Assembly (NCBI RefSeq): GCF_002878395.1
Contig: NW_025860098.1
Location: 358,235 to 422,234 of the forward strand
DNA from: Capsicum annuum
Taxonomy: Eukaryota; Streptophyta; Magnoliopsida; Solanales; Solanaceae
DNA: 64,000 bases
Direction of reading: 5' to 3'
Positions 59,426 to 64,000 of this stretch are shown piece after piece (positions within the stretch are counted from its first letter, which is position 1; every line of letters begins with the position of its first letter). The notes under the pieces are model-generated. The model was not told where the DNA came from. It saw only the letters and a list, made by a program, of their open reading frames with translations, and did no database searches. Made by a program: the position numbers and the translations under genes.

Positions 59426-59971
59426 CTACACTACTATATGTCCCTTTTCTTATCATTTTTCCATTCAATTTGGAATACATGAATGATTGATTCTTATTTT
59501 TTATCTTCACTTTTGCCTAAAAGCGGATGAGTGTCTCATTAATTATAACTAACCATTCCATTAAACAATTTTAAAATAATTATAGAATGAGGGATATATA
59601 TTATATAGAATCAAATATAAAATTGTAATAAAAAAGATTTCAAATGCCAAAAAAAGAAATGAAAAAAAAATATTGGTAAGAGTCTTGTTCCTAGAGATAA
59701 CACTTCTATAGAGTTCATTAGTATCTGAGCTCATTAGATTACATCTATCTGAAGAATGGGTCGTAGTTCGGTAGGAAGAACTGGTAGTAGACATAAAATA
59801 AGGGGCACTCTGGTTTTTTGTCCTACATGTTGCTTCATAGAGAGTGAAATCATTCCAGTTTGATCTACATTTGGGCTTACATGTCTCAATTCAAAAAAAT
59901 ACTTGATGCCACATCCTTTGATCTTAATGGATGGAAGCTGGGAGGAGATGTTGTAATTGCTATAATCCATC
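59426..59971 (-). other. Unidentified 546-bp insert in A's 5' LTR
   Basis: Absent from the matching place in the 3' LTR (near 8105). It is flanked by an 8-bp inverted pair, ATCGCATA (59418-59425) and TATGCGAT (59972-59979), rather than a direct duplication. On the minus strand a 78-codon frame (59970-59734) starts MDYSNYNISSQLPSIKIKG and continues CGIKYFFELR. The IKGCGI words faintly recall the end of plant TIR-NBS-LRR proteins, but that is a guess. It could be a captured gene or cDNA fragment. Confidence 0.35.
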
Positions 59972-60541
59972 TATGCGATCACACTACCTCTTCACATAAG
60001 GTGTGATAACATCCCTACACCATATGACAACTAAAGTTGAAACTTTGAAAATTTCCATGTTTCCACTAAGGCCTTGAGATTCATTTAGAATCCAAACTAT
60101 GCAAATGAATAATTTAGACACACTAAATTTAATGCTACGGATGCAATGGAAAAGTAGGATTTTCCATCTAAGGTCATTTCAACCAAATGTGGGTCCCATA
60201 CCAAAATTTCTAATTTTTAAACTTTTCTACAAATAGTTCGAAAAGATATTGACTGCATCAAGACCTGGACCAAGGGTCTACCTAGCCTAAAATCAATATT
60301 CCAGAGCTGCTTGCATAGTCAAAATTTGCATATGAGATTGTTTTACTAAAGCTTTTGCCTAGTGGCATTTTGGTACAAATGAAGACTTCAAAGAAGGGAA
60401 TTGACTCTAAGAACCAAATGAATTATCCAATAATCAAATAATTTGTTCCACAAAGTCATAAATAACTTTTCGCAGCTATGGAAAATCTGTAACTACAAAA
60501 GTTAAGTGAAAATCTAGAAAATGACCTAAAGGGTCATTAAA

Positions 60542-61110
60542 AAATATATATGCATGAAATACTAAGTCATTGGGTGTTCATAAGCCGCCATCTTTAAGGA
60601 ATACAACTATTATGTCAGTGCCATAAACTGATCAAATTAACAAAATTCAATGACTCAGGTATAACTATCATGGATTGCCTAATGTATCTAAGATTTGGGA
60701 TCATGGTCAAATAATAACATTAGAATTTATGATAAAATGGAGATTATATCATTGAAAATAAATGTTTTATATATTAATGAGTCCACCAATATCCATAACC
60801 CTAGGTTGTGAAAAAAGAACTCTATCAGAGAATTTGTTTATCTTTGGGACTTAATGGATGAAAGAAACCCATTGATGAAATCCCATATACCTGGAGATAA
60901 TAGCCCTCAAGATTTCTGTAGAGTTGGATGCCTGATAAAGATGAACCCTTACTAGCCTTGGGAGAAGGGATACCATTTTTTCTCTTTCGATAATAAGTAT
61001 AACATATAATTCCATGTAATAAGATTTTACAATCATATTAACCGAACTAGTGACCCTCGATATTCCCATAACAACATAGATTGGATGTTAAAAAAGTGGG
61101 AAAAGATTGA
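60542..61110. other. Unassigned DNA right of element A
   Basis: No domain, repeat or RNA gene recognised. The minus frame 60851-61069 has no family signature. It may be the flank into which A inserted. Confidence 0.4.
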
Positions 61111-61754
61111 TGTGCCCCTTAACATATTGCAATAAGAAACTATAGGAAGTTACATATGAGAACTTTCCATGATCGTGGGAACAAAAAATGATCATGGGTT
61201 TGACTCGTCACTAGGAGCTAGATGAGAAGTATTTGATCATGATCTAATGATCCTTAATATGATTGTGGGATCTAACCATGGTTGTATCAAAGCACGATCA
61301 TGGTTTTGTCTCATGGTATGGGGTACACTTTGTGACCTTTTAGAATTGTGGGTTATTTAATCAAACGTGACCATTGTTTGGTTGTACAATGTAACCACGA
61401 TTGTTGTTGGTCTCATAGTGTATCACTGCAGAGTAGTGGTTTACTAAAATGGCCTACTCTGATGTCAGATTAAGTCAATATTATATGTGTTTGAAACATA
61501 ATTCAAATATCTATAATTTTAAGGGTATGGGACACAAATATGCCTTTGGCCCTAGAAGTTATACTCATTTTAAAGTTGATCATTTTTTTATGAATCGATC
61601 AATAAGAGAGATTTTGCCTTGATCGGGGCTAGGTGGATCTGGGGGAGTTGGTACACAACCAAATAACTTATCATATCATTAGAACTTAGTTATTTTGGCT
61701 AAGTGTAATTGAAGAATGGTTCTAGCCTAGGATTGAATTTTTGAGGGTGTTACA
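61111..61754 (+). repeat. Possible solo LTR or LTR fragment
   Basis: TGTGCCCCTTAACATATTGC at the left and GAGGGTGTTACA at the right look like plus-strand LTR ends. Repeated words such as ATGATCGTGG, ATGATCATGG, CACGATCATGG and AACCACGATTG fill 61160-61410. No target duplication was found (ATTGA against ATACC), so the borders are uncertain. Confidence 0.3.
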
Positions 61755-62770
61755 ATACCTTATAGTGGCACGTAGTTTGGGAATTTGAGTTTTTGACAGA
61801 ACCCGCATTCTCTTGGTGCTCAATACTAATTCCAAGCCATAAAATACTCATTTAGTAATAGAATTCATCATGTTTTTAGAATAATTATTTTATAGGTTTG
61901 AAAATCATTTATGCTTCTGTGTATACCCACGAGTCAAATACATGAGTTTCATAATAATTTCATATCAATGACACTATGTTCATGATGTGTAATTCATGCC
62001 ATGTCAGGATCATGTAATGGATATTAAAACATGGAAATTTATGTCAAAAGATATAGTAGACTGTAGTATTGGAGTAAAACCCATAAACAAGATGATAATT
62101 CAACAATAACATTATAATTTAGTCACAATATATAAACAAAACCAGGTAGTAGTATGTAATTCAAAATCATAATGAATCGTTTGAACCCTAGCTGCTATCT
62201 TTGAACTCTTTTAGGAATAGGATATGTTTGGGAACAAAGATGAACGGATATCCTTGCTAAACACTCACATAGCCACACTTATCAATATCTTAGATGACAA
62301 TTTGAGTTTGAAGCCTTTGGATTTGATTTTTTGAGAGAAAACCTTATTTTTTTATTCGTGATAATTTAGGAAAAGAATGAATGATGAGTTTGAGTTATGT
62401 TATAAGTAAAAACATTTTATTACCACTTAAAAGGTCATTTAGGATAAAAAGGACTAATTTTCCACATAAAAACCAATAAAGTGGGAATTTCACATCATTG
62501 TGACCACTTGAGTAGCACAACTATAAAATGGTGCACAACTAGTATCCCATGATCTTAAATTGGAGCATAACTGGTGTGTCCTTAAAATGCCAAGCTACTA
62601 TTTTGAGCATTTTTCTCATGTCTTGCCTTTGTGATAAAGCCCTCATGCGGACCCCTACTATTTCGGGGTTGCATTCACCCCAAAATGTATTCTAGAAATT
62701 CAAAACCAATTCCTTGTGGTACCATTACCATTTCTAGTCATTAATCAACCTTAAAATTACATTAAAACAT
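61755..62770 (-). repeat. Element F 3' LTR (left border uncertain)
   Basis: Right border from the minus strand: GGAGGAGATCTTCCGTA, a polypurine-like tract, then TGTTTTAATG, where the LTR starts. Inside are GTGCACAAC and GAGCATAAC words (62490-62600). The left border is only a guess. Confidence 0.5.
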
Positions 62771-64000
62771 ACGGAAGATCTCCTCCTTATGATCATTCAT
62801 CCTCAAACAAAATTTGGAATGGGAAACAGTTAACTTATAGAGATATTAGGATAAGGCTTGAAGTTTATCATGCAACCTAATAGAAAAATTTACTCACCCC
62901 AAGGATGCTCACTAAAATAAAATTAACTGACCATGTGAATTTTATAGATTTGTTTGAAACAAATAAAGATTGATGTTTCGAGGAGATGACACTCCAAAAA
63001 GAATTATGTTTTATGTTGAGTGTATGCCAGGAGAAAATAAATGGTGATATTAGTTCACCATTTTTGGATGGACCATAGCTAACTCTACTGGAAGATTGAG
63101 CTCATAAGTAACATATACAATTCACCTTAGCATTTCATATTGACCAACATATCAGAGACTAAGTTTGCCTTTTTTTTGAACTACTTTACCCCTTTCATTG
63201 GTGATACCTTTAAGAACGTCCAATCATCCCCAAAAAAGCTTTAGTTTTTTTATCTTTACATTTATGTATGGATTCTGATGAATCTAAGTGATTTTAAATC
63301 TTTCTCAAATAAACTGAACAACCTTCATAGTTTCAAGAATTGAATTTTTCCCAATCAAGGCAGCCTTACCAACCTCAAACCACCCTATTGGTGACCTACA
63401 CGCATGCCCATATTAAGTCCTCAAATGAAGCCATCTAGATGCCCGCATGATAACTTTTATTATAAGAGAACTGAATTAGAGGTTGGTGGTCACCCTAATA
63501 TTTTTTGAATTCTATCACACATGATCTCAACATATCATCTAGAGTCTAGAGAGTATGATTTACTTGCCTATTAGTATGGGGGAGCGGTACTAAGCTTCAC
63601 CTTTGTACTGAGACACTTCTAAAATAATTGCTAAAACTGCATGGTGAACTGAGTACCTTATTCTGATATTACATATAAGGGAATCCCATAAAGTCTTTCC
63701 AACATATGGATGTACAATTTCATATAGTTTTCAGTTGTATATGAGGTTTTAACTAATAATAAGTGGGCTGACATATTCATTCGATCCATAATGACCCAAA
63801 TAAAATCATATTGATGCCTATTATGGGGAATTCAAGTAATAAAATCCATATAGATAGCCACCTACTTTCATGTGGGTATCGCAACATACTAATGCATACC
63901 TCATAGCCTTTGATTCTCAATTTTCTATTGGTGATAATTTGGGAACTTAGTCAAAAAATTTGTTGTCTTTCTTCATATCATTCTAAAAATATAATTTTTG
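62771..64000 (-). pseudogene. Element F integrase (chromovirus), decayed, runs off the window
   Basis: Minus strand from 64000 down. The core reads WVIMDRMNMSAHLLLVKTSY, ENYMKLYIHMLERLYGIPLY and FTMQF, the middle of a Tekay/Del integrase, including the conserved Asp in the VIMDRM block. LEDMLRSC near 63520 is the end of the core. The C-terminal region (62900-63400) is recognisable only in short stretches. Many stops. Protease, RT and the 5' LTR would lie beyond 64000. The PPT and LTR at its end fit the same reading direction. Confidence 0.75.

Larger units (their letters stand above)
6117..60541 (-). mobile_element. Element A: Tekay/Del-type chromovirus, outer host of the nest
   Basis: Minus-strand Ty3/gypsy element of the chromodomain clade. 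The 3' LTR is 6117-8731. The coding remnant runs, in minus sense, gag (13591-12131), protease, reverse transcriptase, RNase H, integrase and chromodomain (to 8775). The primer site is at 22547-22560. The 5' LTR lies in two pieces, 22562-25511 and 58863-60541. The first piece aligns with 6117-7560 and the second with 7560-8731. After removing the later insertions the second piece is about 1.14 kb against 1.17 kb. Elements B, S1 and X, with all that X carries, are inside it. The five bases outside each end (CAAAG, AAATA) do not match, so the outer ends rest on LTR alignment alone. Confidence 0.7.
58863..60541 (-). repeat. Element A 5' LTR, second piece
   Basis: Aligns with 7560-8731 of A's 3' LTR. 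Examples are TAGGGGTCTATTTATAT, CGGGTGTTGCAATC, AACCAAATGTGGGTC and AGGGTCTACCTAGCCTAAAATC. It is split by a 546-bp insert at 59426-59971. It ends near AAAGGGTCATTAA. The right end is set only by loss of similarity. Confidence 0.7.

Noticed and set aside
6112..60546. Target duplication for element A (CAAAG against AAATA)
   Set aside because: Only 3 of 5 bases agree; the outer ends rest on LTR alignment alone.

Overview
The window is plant nuclear DNA, very probably pericentromeric or other heterochromatin of a eudicot. My best guess is Solanaceae (potato, tomato, pepper or tobacco type), from the style of the Ty3/gypsy elements: Tekay/Del-type chromoviruses whose LTRs start with decayed TGTCACGACCC, Athila/Tat-like elements primed by tRNA-Asp, and an Au-type SINE. 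I found no host gene, rRNA, tRNA or CRISPR array that I can support. Almost every open frame is a broken piece of a transposon polyprotein or chance reading of AT-rich repeats.

Layout. Bases 1-1004 and 5228-6116 are diverged LTR-like DNA. They flank a Mutator-like transposon (MULE, 1015-5217) that still has terminal inverted repeats, a recognisable decayed transposase on the minus strand, and an exact 10-bp target duplication. From 6117 to about 60541 I read one old minus-strand chromovirus, 'A', stretched to 54 kb by nested insertions. Its 3' LTR is 6117-8731 and its pol-gag remnant is 8775-13591. Its 5' LTR is split into 22562-25511 and 58863-60541. Inside A sit: B, a plus-strand chromovirus (13592-22376); S1, an Athila-type solo LTR (23439-24652); and X, a minus-strand chromovirus (25512-58862).

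X is in turn interrupted twice. C1, a minus-strand chromovirus without integrase (26224-42691), lies in X's 3' LTR, and C1's 5' LTR holds D, a plus-strand Athila/Tat-like element (32998-42388). E, a minus-strand gag-only Athila-like element (44646-54506), lies in X's reverse transcriptase. E contains S2, a 2.4-kb solo LTR (45404-47828), a tandem duplication of about 990 bp, and a SINE (50377-50560). This gives four levels: A > X > C1 > D and A > X > E > S2 or SINE. Exact target duplications support the MULE (TGAAAACTAA), S1 (TTCAA), C1 (ATTGT), E (GATAA), S2 (GTTAT) and the SINE (TATGGTGGGAGTATT). From 60542 on there is unassigned DNA, a possible LTR, and the 3' end of another minus-strand chromovirus, F, which runs off the window.

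Function. None of the autonomous elements looks active: all coding regions carry stops and frameshifts, and several catalytic residues are lost. The most interesting leftovers are non-coding. Element E lost pol but kept matched LTRs, a primer site, a perfect gag zinc knuckle and a short hairpin block that is also found after integrase in D. Several LTR families carry their own cluster of short inverted motifs, in three families directly upstream of a TATA box. All coordinates and alignments were made by eye, so LTR boundaries without an exact target duplication may be off by tens of bases.
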